Source: Streptomyces sp. NBC_01288
GTDB taxonomy: Bacteria; Actinomycetota; Actinomycetes; Streptomycetales; Streptomycetaceae
Assembly: GCF_035982055.1 (NCBI RefSeq)
Contig: NZ_CP108427.1
Location: 3,782,001-3,846,000 of the forward strand
Reading direction: 5' to 3'
DNA: 64,000 nt
Position numbers and translations under genes: made by a program. Positions 26,532 through 34,680 of this stretch are shown here, piece after piece (position 1 is the stretch's first letter; the number at the start of each line of letters is the position of its first letter). The notes under the pieces were generated by a model that saw only the letters and a program-made list of their open reading frames with translations, was not told the origin of the DNA and made no database searches.

Positions 26532-27842
26532 CTACGGGGCCTCGTCCTCCGGCGTCGATGACACCGCCGTAGCTCCCCGCGGCTTCGGGGACAGGCTCGA
26601 TGCCGGTTCCTGGGAGTACGACTTCAGGTAACTCACCACCGTGTTCAGCACCGCCACCAGCGGCACCGCCACCACCGCTCCGCCGATCCCCGCGATCATT
26701 CCGCCGGCCGCGACCGAGAGGACCACCGCGAGGGGGTGCACCCGGACCGCGCGGCCCAGGATGAAGGGCTGGAGGATGTGGCCCTCGATCTGCTGGACCG
26801 CGAGGACCACGGCCAGGGTCAGGGTCGCGGTGAACACGCCCTGGGTGACCAGCGCGACGACCACCGCCAGCGCGCCGGAGGCGACCGCGCCGACCAGCGG
26901 GATGAACGAGAACAGGAAGATGAACACGGCCAGCGGTACCGCCATGGGTACGCCGAGGAAGTAGATGCCGACGCCGATGCAGACGGCGTCGATGAGGGCG
27001 ACTATCACCGTGCCCCGGACGTAGGCCGTCAGCGTGCGCCACGCGCGAGGACCCGCGCCCGCCATCGCCGGCCGCGCCGCCGCGGGCACCAGCTTCAGCG
27101 ACCACTGCCAGATGCGCGGACCGTCGTAGAGAAGGAACAAGGTTGAGAAGACCGTCAACAGGATGCCGGTCAACGCTTCCACGATGACCTGGACGCCCTC
27201 CAGGCCCGCCGAGGTGATCTGGTCGGTGTTCGCGCCGATGGCCTCGCGGAGGTTCTTCGCGATCTGGTTGATCTGCTTCTCGGTGACGTGGAACGGGCCC
27301 TTGAGCAGCCAGTTGCGCAGGTCGTCGACGCCGTTCTGGACCTGGTCGGAGAGGTTGTCGATGTTCGCCATGACCTGCCAGGTCACGAACCAGCCGATCA
27401 GCCCCATCACGACGAAGCCGAGGATCGCGGTGAGGGCGGTGGCGACGCCGCGCGGAAGGCCGTAGCGGATGAGGCGGGTGACCGTCGGCTGGAGCAGGGC
27501 CGTGATGAGGAGGGCCGCCACGAAGGCCAGGACCACCAGTTGGACGGCGCTGATGACGCGCATCAGGATCCAGACCGTGCCGGCCAGGATCAGCAGCCGC
27601 CAGCCCGCCTCGGCGGCGACGCGCACGCCCCAGGGCACGGCGAGCGCGGGGTCGGGGCGGTCGCGGGCGATGGTGACCGGTACGGGTTCCCGGGGTTGGG
27701 GGTGTTCGGGGTGGTCCGCGGGCGGTTCGGGCGCGGTCTCGGCGTCTTCCTTCGCCACCTCGGCGCGGCGCTCGTCCAACCGCTCCCCCATCTCGCTCAG
27801 TCCGGCGCCGACCTTGCCGAGCCATCCTGGTACTCGCGACAT
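26532..27842 (-). CDS. AI-2E family (PerM/YdiK-like) membrane transporter
   Basis: A 436-residue polytopic membrane protein of the AI-2E transporter superfamily. An acidic, Pro-rich cytoplasmic N-terminus (about 1-75) is followed by paired helices around 80-120 and 130-160. A long amphipathic extracytoplasmic segment follows (about 165-215, SDQVQNGVDDLRNWL..ITSAGLEG). The C-terminal helices hold the conserved VQQIEGHILQPFILGRAV and IGGAVVAVPLVAVLN stretches. Family members act in autoinducer-2 export, sodium/proton exchange or polysaccharide export, so the substrate is open. Start ATG 27842 is selected for its GAGGACG site over an earlier ATG at 27872. Confidence 0.85.
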   Translation of the reverse strand: MSRVPGWLGKVGAGLSEMGERLDERRAEVAKEDAETAPEPPADHPEHPQPREPVPVTIARDRPDPALAVPWGVRVAAEAGWRLLILAGTVWILMRVISAVQLVVLAFVAALLITALLQPTVTRLIRYGLPRGVATALTAILGFVVMGLIGWFVTWQVMANIDNLSDQVQNGVDDLRNWLLKGPFHVTEKQINQIAKNLREAIGANTDQITSAGLEGVQVIVEALTGILLTVFSTLFLLYDGPRIWQWSLKLVPAAARPAMAGAGPRAWRTLTAYVRGTVIVALIDAVCIGVGIYFLGVPMAVPLAVFIFLFSFIPLVGAVASGALAVVVALVTQGVFTATLTLAVVLAVQQIEGHILQPFILGRAVRVHPLAVVLSVAAGGMIAGIGGAVVAVPLVAVLNTVVSYLKSYSQEPASSLSPKPRGATAVSSTPEDEAP

Positions 27843-27915
27843 GATTCGTCCTCTTCCCCCGTCTTGCCCCACTACTCCCCCCTGGAGTCGCTGCGTGTCC
27901 GACCGTACAGGGCGA

Positions 27916-27946
27916 AGGCCCCTCCCCCTATGACGGGGAGGGGCCT
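27916..27946 (-). terminator. Terminator after the SLT gene
   Basis: AGGCCCCTCCCC and its exact complement form a 12-bp stem with a 7-nt loop, 45 bp downstream of the transglycosylase stop and upstream of the AI-2E family gene in the minus-strand sense. Confidence 0.75.
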
Positions 27947-27990
27947 CGTGAGGTTGAGCGGACCGGAACGACTCCGGTCCCGCGCCTGCT

Positions 27991-28689
27991 CTAGTACCAG
28001 CTGTTCGCCTGCCAGAAGGACCAGGCCTCGCACGGGCTGCCGTAGCGGCTGTCCATGTAGTTGAGGCCCCACTTGATCTGGGTGGCCGGGTTCGTCTGCC
28101 AGTCCGAACCGACCGAGGACATCTTGGAACCGGGCAGGGCCTGGAAGAGGCCGTAGGCGCCGGAAGAGGCGTTGACCGCGCGGTAGTTCCAGCTGGACTC
28201 GTGGTCCACGATGTTGCTGAAGCACTGGTACTGGCCGCTGGGCACCATGGAGGCGGCCATCGACTGGATCTGCGCGACCGTGTAGGAGCTCTGCACGGGG
28301 AAGCTCGACGAAGAGCTGCTTGCCTTGGCGGACGCGGCCTTCGCCTCGGCCTTCTCCTTGGCTGCCTTCTCCGCCTTCTCCGCGGCCGCCTTCTTGGCGA
28401 CGGCGGTCTTGGCGGCGGCCAGGCGGGCCGACTCCTCCGCGTCCTTCTTGGCGCTGGCGTCGGCCTGGATCGCCTGGGCGTCGGCCTGCTGCGTCAAGGA
28501 GGCGGTCTGTACCTGGGCCTGCTGGCCCGTGGGGATGTCCGCCAAGAGCGTGGTGTCGGCTGCCGTCGTCTCGGCGTCATTGTTCTGCGCCTGTGCGACG
28601 CTGCCCGAGGCAACGCCTACGACGCTTCCGACGGCGGTGACCGCGGTGGCCGAAGCCACTGCGAATCCCCGGACCGAAATCCGGCTCAC
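27991..28689 (-). CDS. Secreted transglycosylase-SLT domain protein
   Basis: A 232-residue exported wall protein. The signal peptide covers about the first 35 residues (VSRISVRGFAVASATAVTAVG.., cleaved near AQAQ). A long Ala/Lys/Glu-rich coiled coil follows (about 85-135) and then a Ser-rich hinge. The C-terminal 80 residues are a lysozyme-like SLT domain: FSNIVDHESSWNYRA carries the presumed catalytic glutamate and YGLFQALPGSKM is the typical family stretch. GTG 28689 is chosen because GGAAGGA sits at the right distance; ATG 28707 has no site. Proteins of this type remodel peptidoglycan in growth and spore germination. I see no c-di-AMP riboswitch in its leader. Confidence 0.88.
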   Translation of the reverse strand: MSRISVRGFAVASATAVTAVGSVVGVASGSVAQAQNNDAETTAADTTLLADIPTGQQAQVQTASLTQQADAQAIQADASAKKDAEESARLAAAKTAVAKKAAAEKAEKAAKEKAEAKAASAKASSSSSSFPVQSSYTVAQIQSMAASMVPSGQYQCFSNIVDHESSWNYRAVNASSGAYGLFQALPGSKMSSVGSDWQTNPATQIKWGLNYMDSRYGSPCEAWSFWQANSWY

Positions 28690-29116
28690 ACGGTGTCCTT
28701 CCAGCATCGTCCGCTTCGGTGACCCTGGCGGACGCAATCGTGCCCCTGAACGCTGGCCTCCCAACTACGGGGTCACGGGAGGCACGGGCCCGGTGGGCAA
28801 CTCCCGCTCGGGGAGCGCCGCGTGGAGAGCGGGCGGCATACGACTTCGCTGTGGAGTTGGCTGTGATGCTCAAGGGTGCGTACCTCCCCCACTACCTAAA
28901 GTGCGGGGGTACCCCCAGGGGTACACGTGTGTCGTATGCGGGGCCTGACAGGAATGAGACTCTGCCGTAACCGGACGCCGGGTGGCAATTCTGAGTTGCG
29001 TGTGAAAGCTCACATCCCGTTTGCCCCACGGGATTTGGAGAAACAGCAAGACGCCGAAGCGCCGCCCCGCTAAGCTCATCGGCTTTACGGAGCGGCGCCA
29101 ACTGGCCTGTACTACC
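28690..29116. promoter_or_regulatory. Long leader/control region of the SLT gene with palindromes
   Basis: These 427 bp contain no gene. Three inverted repeats stand out: GGGGGTACCCCC (28905-28916, perfect), TGTGA-N4-TCACA (29001-29014, resembling a Crp half-site pair but with a 4-bp rather than 6-bp spacer) and ATCCCGT-N7-ACGGGAT (29014-29034). The last may end the phoH transcript. The first lies in the likely promoter area of the SLT gene. No known riboswitch consensus was recognised. Confidence 0.4.
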
Positions 29117-30442
29117 TCAGATTTGGCCGTCCTCCAGCATTTCGGTCACAAGCGCCGCGATCTGGGACCTCTCGGACCTCGTGAGGGTCACATGCGCGAA
29201 GAGCGGATGACCCTTCAGCTTCTCCACCACGGCGACGACACCGTCGTAGCGACCGACCCTGAGGTTGTCCCGCTGGGCGACGTCGTGGGTGAGGACCACC
29301 CGCGAGTTGGCGCCGATCCGGGACAGGACGGTCAGCAGGACGTTCCGCTCCAGGGACTGCGCCTCGTCCACGATCACGAACGCGTCGTGCAGCGAGCGGC
29401 CGCGGATGTGGGTGAGCGGCAGGACCTCCAGCATCCCGCGGGCGGTGACCTCCTCGATGACCTCGCGGCTGGTGACCGCGGACAGCGTGTCGAAGACCGC
29501 CTGGGCCCAGGGGCCCATCTTGTCGGCCTCGGAGCCGGGCAGGTAGCCCAACTCCTGTCCGCCCACCGCGTACAGCGGCCGGAAGACCATCACCTTCTTG
29601 TGCTGGCCGCGCTCCAGTACGGCCTCCAGGCCCGCGCAGAGCGCGAGCGCGGACTTGCCGGTGCCGGCCCGGCCACCCATGGACAGGATCCCGATGTCCG
29701 GGTCGAGCAGCAGATCCAGCGCGATGCGCTGCTCCGCGCTGCGGCCCTTGATGCCGAACGCCTCCCGGTCGCCCCGTACGAGGCGGACGTTGCCCTCGGC
29801 CGTGACCCGGCCCAGCGCCTTGCCGCGCTCGGACTGGATCATGAGACCGGTGTGCACGGGAAGATCCGCGGCTTCCGGGACGTAGATGTGGCCTTCCTCG
29901 AAGAGGATGTCCACCTGTTCGCCCGGCAGGGTCAGTTCGGACATTCCGGTCCAGCCGGAGGAGCCCGTGATGGCGAGTTCCGCGCGGTACTCCTCGGCGA
30001 GGAGTCCGACGGAGGATGCCTTGATCCTGAGCGGAAGGTCCTTCGACACGACGGTGACGTCGTACCCCTCGGCCTGCAGGTTGCGGGCGACCGCGAGGAT
30101 GCGGGAGTCGTTGTCCCCCAGGCGATAGCCGCTGGGCAGCACGCTGGGGTCCGAGTGGTTGAGCTCGACCCTGACGGTGCCGCCGAGTTCCCCGATCGGG
30201 ATGGGGGCGTCGAGGCGACCGTGCCGGACGCGGAACTCGTCCAGCATGCGCAGGGCCTGCCGGGCGAAGTAGCCGAGTTCGGGATGGTGCCGCTTGGCCT
30301 CCAGCTCTGTGACCACGACGATCGGCAGCACGACTTCGTGCTCGTCGAAGCGGTTCAGTGCGTTCGGGTCGGCCAGCAGAACGCTGGTGTCGAGAACATA
30401 GGTGCGCCGGTCAGGCATGCGGCGCTTTGTGCTGGTCACCAC
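29117..30442 (-). CDS. PhoH2: PIN-domain RNase fused to PhoH ATPase
   Basis: A 441-residue fusion. Residues 14-150 are a PIN domain with the acidic site residues in YVLDTSVLLADP (D18), a central VVTELEAKR and DNDSRILAVA. Residues 245-435 are a PhoH-type P-loop ATPase: Walker A GRAGTGKSA (K263), Walker B FVIVDEAQS and the conserved LTHDVAQRD. Characterised PhoH2 proteins unwind and cleave RNA in an ATP-dependent manner and form a toxin-antitoxin pair in mycobacteria with a small upstream gene (phoAT). No convincing antitoxin frame was found here. The start at 30442 is accepted by length. Confidence 0.92.
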   Translation of the reverse strand: MVTSTKRRMPDRRTYVLDTSVLLADPNALNRFDEHEVVLPIVVVTELEAKRHHPELGYFARQALRMLDEFRVRHGRLDAPIPIGELGGTVRVELNHSDPSVLPSGYRLGDNDSRILAVARNLQAEGYDVTVVSKDLPLRIKASSVGLLAEEYRAELAITGSSGWTGMSELTLPGEQVDILFEEGHIYVPEAADLPVHTGLMIQSERGKALGRVTAEGNVRLVRGDREAFGIKGRSAEQRIALDLLLDPDIGILSMGGRAGTGKSALALCAGLEAVLERGQHKKVMVFRPLYAVGGQELGYLPGSEADKMGPWAQAVFDTLSAVTSREVIEEVTARGMLEVLPLTHIRGRSLHDAFVIVDEAQSLERNVLLTVLSRIGANSRVVLTHDVAQRDNLRVGRYDGVVAVVEKLKGHPLFAHVTLTRSERSQIAALVTEMLEDGQI

Positions 30443-30814
30443 GGAAGGACGTACCCCCTCGGAAGAGGTCGGGGAGCGACGGAGAGGAGCTGGACCGGTC
30501 CAGGCCGCGATGCGCGGGCCGAGAACCGGCCCTCCGTCTCGCCCGTACTGACCGCACGGTCGAACTGGTGCAAAGGGCCTCCCGGGCGGACGGCCCCGTG
30601 CCGTCCGCTGAGATACGACACCCGTGGTTCGGGCGTCGACCTGCTTGGCTTATGCCCTCGAACATGCGCCGCCATGCCACGGCATATGACGGCGCCCTGG
30701 TGAACTCCTTGTTACTTACGTCCCAAGGGGGGTGGTACCGGGGTGCTGTCCGTCATTCGCCGTAGCGGCCCGATCCTTCTCCGCTACGACCCGTCACGCG
30801 CCGTAGCGGCCTCT
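30443..30814. other. Intergenic region between phoH2 and the prenyltransferase gene
   Basis: This stretch of 372 bp holds the phoH2 promoter area and the 3' flank of the prenyltransferase gene. Just outside the latter's stop codon the sequence of its last codons recurs imperfectly: GCCGTAGCGG twice (about 30759 and 30800) after GCCGTAACGCCGG inside the gene. Small frames on the minus strand that overlap the phoH2 start have weak codon bias and no ribosome site, so I call none. Confidence 0.5.
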
Positions 30815-31588
30815 TCATCCGCCGTAACGCCGGTGTCGCGCCGCGTAGTCACGCATCGCGCGCAGGAAGTCGACCTTGCGGAAGGCCGGCCAGAAGACCT
30901 CACAGAAGTAGTACTCGGCGTGGGCCGTCTGCCAGAGCATGAATCCCGACAGCCTCTGTTCGCCGCTCGTCCGGATCACCAGATCGGGGTCGGGCTGGGC
31001 ACCCGTATAGAGGTGCTTGCCGATGAGGTCGACGTCCACGTGCTCGGCGAGCTCCTCCATGGAGGTGCCCTTGTCGGCGGCGTCCAGGATCATCGAGCGG
31101 ACCGCGTCGGCGATCTCCTGGCGGCCGCCGTAGCCGATGGCGCAGTTGACGAGTATCCCGTCGACGTGCGCGGTGGACTCCTCCGCCTCCTTGAGGGCGG
31201 ACTGCATCCCGGGCGGCAGCAGGTCGAGGGTGCCGACGTGGTGGACGCGCCAGCGGCCGTCCGCGGCGAGGGAGCTGACGACGTTCTCGATGATGCCCAG
31301 CAGCGGGCCGAGTTCTTCCTGGGGGCGGTCGAAGTTGTCCGTCGAGAGCAGCCAGAGCGTCACGACCTCGACGTCCGTCTCGCTGCACCAGCCGAGGAAC
31401 TCCTCGATCTTGTCGCCGCCGGCCTGGTGCCCCTGGACGGTGGTGGAGCCGGCCGCCTTCGCCCAGCGCCGGTTGCCGTCCATGATGACGCCGACGTGCT
31501 TGGGCACCTGAGCGTGGTCGAGATGGCCTCCCACCCTGCGTGCGTAGAACCTGACCAGCAGGCGGCGCAGGGTGTCGCGCAGGTTCAC
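30815..31588 (-). CDS. uppS: cis-Prenyltransferase (undecaprenyl/short-chain isoprenyl diphosphate synthase)
   Basis: A 257-residue cis-prenyltransferase that condenses isopentenyl diphosphate onto an allylic diphosphate to make the lipid carrier for wall polymers or its short precursor. Seen: the catalytic aspartate D37 in MDGNRRWA, LWLLSTDNFDRP, and the diphosphate-binding RTSGEQRLSGF at 206-216. That last motif (SGEQ..SGFMLWQ rather than GGE.R.SNFLLWQ) is closer to mycobacterial Rv1086, a Z,E-farnesyl diphosphate synthase, than to E. coli UppS. The chain length is therefore uncertain. The GTG start at 31588 fits the family N-terminus. Confidence 0.88.
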   Translation of the reverse strand: MNLRDTLRRLLVRFYARRVGGHLDHAQVPKHVGVIMDGNRRWAKAAGSTTVQGHQAGGDKIEEFLGWCSETDVEVVTLWLLSTDNFDRPQEELGPLLGIIENVVSSLAADGRWRVHHVGTLDLLPPGMQSALKEAEESTAHVDGILVNCAIGYGGRQEIADAVRSMILDAADKGTSMEELAEHVDVDLIGKHLYTGAQPDPDLVIRTSGEQRLSGFMLWQTAHAEYYFCEVFWPAFRKVDFLRAMRDYAARHRRYGG

Positions 31589-32251
31589 GTGTTGTCAGCC
31601 CCTCCGTGGATGGCAGTCCCCGGCGTCGAAGCCTACCCCCGCCGGAGCCCTGTTCCCCCAAGGGGTGTCTGGGCTCATCCCGGTTCGGCACGAAGGTCGG
31701 ACCCGACCGATGTGCGGACGGTCGCCGCACGGCACAAAAAATCGGGCCGGTCCGTGGGGGGGATACGGACCGGCCCGAGGGGGGGTTTCCACCATAACCC
31801 TTCGTAAGTGATGCTGCGTGCATCGGCGTGCCACAACTACTCTCCGAAACCGTCCGACGACGCGTCAGGGGGTGCGGAACCCTCGATTCCGGCCCTGATC
31901 ATGGCCGATTCACAGCGGATTCCAAGGAGAACGTGGAGGTTTTCCGCCGACCCCCTGGCGTGTCGCTCTCAGGGGTGACGCCGTCAGCGAACGTCCGCTT
32001 GACGGGGCAGGGCACCGCACGGCCCCCTCCACCGCACGGTGCCGACCGCGCGGCTTTGCTCGCGCGAATTACCTTGGTCTGAACTTACGTGAGGTGGCGG
32101 GCGGGATGCGAGTCGATCCCGATAACGATGTGGAAAACCCGTGTACGTATGGGGGGCATGCGGTGGACGTGGTCCCGGCCGGGCGTCCGGCGGCTCGAAC
32201 GGCGATTCCCGGACACTCCGGCCGGGACCGCGCACCCGGGTCACCCCGGCG
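31589..32251. other. Gene-free region that may encode a small RNA or leader
   Basis: No protein gene is convincing in these 663 bp. The strong minus-strand terminator at 31742-31778 shows that RNA is made from the minus strand between about 32,080 and 31,740. Short frames here (for example one starting at 31823 and reading through the hairpin) have no ribosome site. The stretch around 31,870-31,950 and near 32,050-32,130 is less GC-rich than its surroundings, as expected of promoter or RNA-coding DNA. I could not match it to a known RNA family. Confidence 0.4.
31742..31778 (-). terminator. Intrinsic terminator upstream of uppS
   Basis: On the minus strand TCGGGCCGGTCCGT pairs perfectly over 14 bp with its complement around a C-rich 9-nt loop, followed by a run of six T. 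It is a textbook intrinsic terminator, 154 bp before the uppS start and 474 bp beyond the stop of the next upstream gene. It therefore ends either a small RNA or a uppS leader transcript. Confidence 0.75.
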
Positions 32252-33049
32252 TCACGCGTGCGGCTTGCGGATGTCGAAGAGGTGGCGGGTGCTGTGCGCC
32301 ACGAACGGGCCCGTGGTCTCGATCCGCTCGTGCAGGGCGCGGAGTTGGGGCTCGTGGGCCTCGACCGTGAAGTCGGGCACCATCCAGATCACCTTGCGCA
32401 GGAAGTGGACGACGGCCGCGATGTCGTGGAACTCCATGCGCAGCCGCTCGGCGCGGAGTTCGACGATCTCAAGCCCCGCCGCCTCGGCGCCGGCCCGCTC
32501 GCGTTCGGGGTCGCGGGCGCCGCTGACGGCCTCCGGCTGGGGGCCGAGGAAGTGCTCGACGAGTTCGAAGGCGCTGTGGGGGCCGACGTGTTGGGCGAAG
32601 TACGTGCCGCCGGGGCGCAGGACGCGGGCGATCTCCGGCCAGTTGGCGCGGACCGGGTGGCGGCTCAGGACGAGGTCGAACGCGGCGTCGGCGAAGGGCA
32701 GCGGGGCGTCCTCGGCCGCGGCGACCACCACGACACCGCGCGAGCGGAGCAGTTCGGTGGCCTTGGCGACGTTCGGCGGCCAGCCCTCGGTGGCGGCGAC
32801 GAGCATCGGGGGCTGCGCGGCGGCCCGGCTCAGGGCGAAGTCGAAGACCTCCCCGCCCCCGGTCTGGACGTCCAGGGCGGTGGTCGCGCGCGAGAGCCGG
32901 TCCCCTGCGGAACGCGCGTACCCCCACGAGGGCCGCGCCTCGGTGGCCCGGCCCTCGAACCAGGAGAAGTCCCAGCCCTCGGTGGGGACGGCGACGCCTT
33001 CCGCGACGAGGTCCTCGAAGCTGCCCGTACCGCTCCCGCTGTTGTCCAT
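32252..33049 (-). CDS. SAM-dependent methyltransferase (methyltransferase-11 type)
   Basis: A 265-residue class I methyltransferase. The SAM-binding start is degenerate (ALDVQTGGGEVF in place of the usual LDxGxGxG), followed by an acidic-end strand (VVVVAAAEDAPLPFADAAFDLVLSRH) and ARVLRPGGTYFAQHVG, the classical motif III region. A C-terminal extension (about 190-265) may bind substrate. The target is unknown. It starts at ATG 33049, divergent from the DinB gene with 50 bp between them. Confidence 0.85.
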   Translation of the reverse strand: MDNSGSGTGSFEDLVAEGVAVPTEGWDFSWFEGRATEARPSWGYARSAGDRLSRATTALDVQTGGGEVFDFALSRAAAQPPMLVAATEGWPPNVAKATELLRSRGVVVVAAAEDAPLPFADAAFDLVLSRHPVRANWPEIARVLRPGGTYFAQHVGPHSAFELVEHFLGPQPEAVSGARDPERERAGAEAAGLEIVELRAERLRMEFHDIAAVVHFLRKVIWMVPDFTVEAHEPQLRALHERIETTGPFVAHSTRHLFDIRKPHA

Positions 33050-33099
33050 GGGGCGATGGTCGCAGGGCGTTGTCAGTGGGCGCTGCTAATTTCCGAAGC

Positions 33100-33636
33100 A
33101 TGGCGAGCGATGGCACCAACACGGGTACGGGCAACGGGGATACGGGGCTGCCGTACCACGGCGACGAGAAGGCGATGCTGCACGCGAGCCTGGACCGGGT
33201 CCGGGACGCGGTGCTGTGGAAGCTGGACGGACTGGACGAGGAGCAGGCCAGACGCCCGATGACACCCTCGGGCACGAGCCTGCTCGGGCTGGTGAAGCAT
33301 CTGGCGTCGGTGGAGTACGGCTACTTCGTGGAGAGCTACGGCCGCGAGGTGGAGCCGCTGTGGTTCGACGCGTACCAGGGCGAGGACATGGCCGCGGGCC
33401 CGGACGAGACGACCGAACAGATCGTCGCCTTCTACGGCCGTGCCCGCGCCGCCGCCGACCGCACGATCGCGGAGCTGCCGCTGGACGCGGTCGGCCGGCC
33501 GCCGTGGCGCAAGCACTCCGTGTCGCTGCGCTGGGTGCTGGTCGACCTGATCGAGGAGACGGCGAGACACGCGGGGCACATGGACATCGTGCGGGAGTTG
33601 ATCGACGGGGCGGCGGGGGATCACCGGCCGGGGTAG
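33100..33636 (+). CDS. DinB family protein (DUF664)
   Basis: A 178-residue four-helix-bundle protein of the DinB/YfiT superfamily, which carry a mononuclear metal bound by three histidines. Candidate ligands are in LGLVKHLASVEYGY (about residue 66) and the late EETARHAGHMDIVRELI stretch (about 153-169). Members include mycothiol- and bacillithiol-dependent transferases; streptomycetes make mycothiol, so thiol-conjugation is a reasonable but unproven role. ATG 33100 is used rather than an upstream in-frame start that would overlap the divergent methyltransferase gene's control region. Confidence 0.85.
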   Translation: MASDGTNTGTGNGDTGLPYHGDEKAMLHASLDRVRDAVLWKLDGLDEEQARRPMTPSGTSLLGLVKHLASVEYGYFVESYGREVEPLWFDAYQGEDMAAGPDETTEQIVAFYGRARAAADRTIAELPLDAVGRPPWRKHSVSLRWVLVDLIEETARHAGHMDIVRELIDGAAGDHRPG

Positions 33637-33767
33637 CGGGCCGGGGCGTCGTGGTTGGCGGGTCGGCGTGGTTGGCGGGTCTGCGGGCCGGTGGGGGCTG
33701 GTCGCGCAGTTCCCCGCGCCCCTGGGGGGTGGGTGTCAGCGGCGCTTTTGAGTGTGCGGGGAGGGCG

Positions 33768-34640
33768 TCAGGGGATGAGTGTCCTGACCTCCTCGGCCGC
33801 GAAGCGTACGAAGCCCTCCGGGTCGGGTTCGTCGCCGGTGGGCTGGAGGATCACCGTGTCGGCGCCGGCCTCCGCGAGGCGCTGGACGGCCTTCGCTACG
33901 GTGGCCGCGTCACCGGCGACACCGAGGTCGGGGACCGACTCCACGCCCTCGTCGGCGAGTTCGGCGCGCAGGCGGGCGGTGGCGTCGGGTCCGGTGGCGG
34001 TGAGGAGATAGACGACGACCTTGTGCGGCTCGGTGCGGCCGGCCGACTCCCGTCCCTCGTCGATGAGTTGACGGGCCCGGCGGACGCCGTCCGGTGGGGT
34101 GCTCGCGGTGAGGATCGTGCCGTCCGCTGACGCACCGGAGAGGCGGAGGGTGCGCGGTCCGGTGGCACCGGCGAGGATCTCGACGGGGCCGGCCGGCGGC
34201 CAGTCGAGGGCGACGTCGTCGAGCTTGACGTACCGCCCGTCGGTCGTGAGGCGCTCCCCGCGCAACAGGGCGCGCAGCGCGTCGAGATGCTCGCGCAGCA
34301 GGGTCACCGGGGACTCGACACGGGCCCCGACCTGCCCCATCCAGTCCTGTACGCCGTGCCCGACGCCGAGGATCGCACGCCCCGGGAACAGCCGGTCCAG
34401 TGTGGCGACTTCCATCGCGGTGATGGCGACGTTCCGCAACGGCACCGGCAACAGGCCCACCCCGACCCGCACTTGCTCGCTCCACGCGAGGGCGGCAGCG
34501 GCGGCCGAGATCCCGCCCTCCCGGAAGCAGTCCTCCCACAGCCAGAGCTCTTCGAGCCCGGCGGTGTCGGCGAGCTGGACTACGGCTCGCAGTCGCTCGG
34601 GGGGTAGTTGGGGACGGAATACAGCGCCGAGTCCGGTCAT
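33768..34640 (-). CDS. LLM-class (F420- or flavin-dependent) oxidoreductase
   Basis: A 290-residue luciferase-like TIM-barrel enzyme. Seen: the start FRPQLPPERLRAVVQLADTAGLEELWLWED, the VRVGVGLLPVPLRNVAITAMEVATLDRLFPGRAILGVGHG region typical of F420-dependent members, and GPVEILAGATGPRTLRLSG. Many Streptomyces enzymes of this group use coenzyme F420 to reduce or oxidise small molecules. Substrate unknown. It is followed 40 bp upstream on the same strand by the DHFR-fold gene, so the two may form an operon. Confidence 0.88.
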   Translation of the reverse strand: MTGLGAVFRPQLPPERLRAVVQLADTAGLEELWLWEDCFREGGISAAAAALAWSEQVRVGVGLLPVPLRNVAITAMEVATLDRLFPGRAILGVGHGVQDWMGQVGARVESPVTLLREHLDALRALLRGERLTTDGRYVKLDDVALDWPPAGPVEILAGATGPRTLRLSGASADGTILTASTPPDGVRRARQLIDEGRESAGRTEPHKVVVYLLTATGPDATARLRAELADEGVESVPDLGVAGDAATVAKAVQRLAEAGADTVILQPTGDEPDPEGFVRFAAEEVRTLIP

Positions 34641-34680
34641 GGGTTCTTCCTACCTGGGGAGAGTGTCGTGGACAACAGCT

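Noticed and set aside
28690..29000. Possible c-di-AMP (ydaO) riboswitch ahead of the SLT gene
   Set aside because: The conserved core of the riboswitch is absent in the leader.
30411..30680. 89-codon minus-strand frame overlapping the phoH2 start, a possible phoAT antitoxin
   Set aside because: Codon use is not coding-like, no Shine-Dalgarno site, no similarity I recognise to known antitoxins.
31742..31778. 6C RNA motif suggested by the C-rich loop of the terminator
   Set aside because: Only one C-rich loop is present; the second stem-loop with six or more C is missing.
31595..31834. Short minus-strand frame reading through the terminator hairpin before uppS
   Set aside because: No ribosome site and it reads through a terminator stem; taken as noise in a non-coding region.
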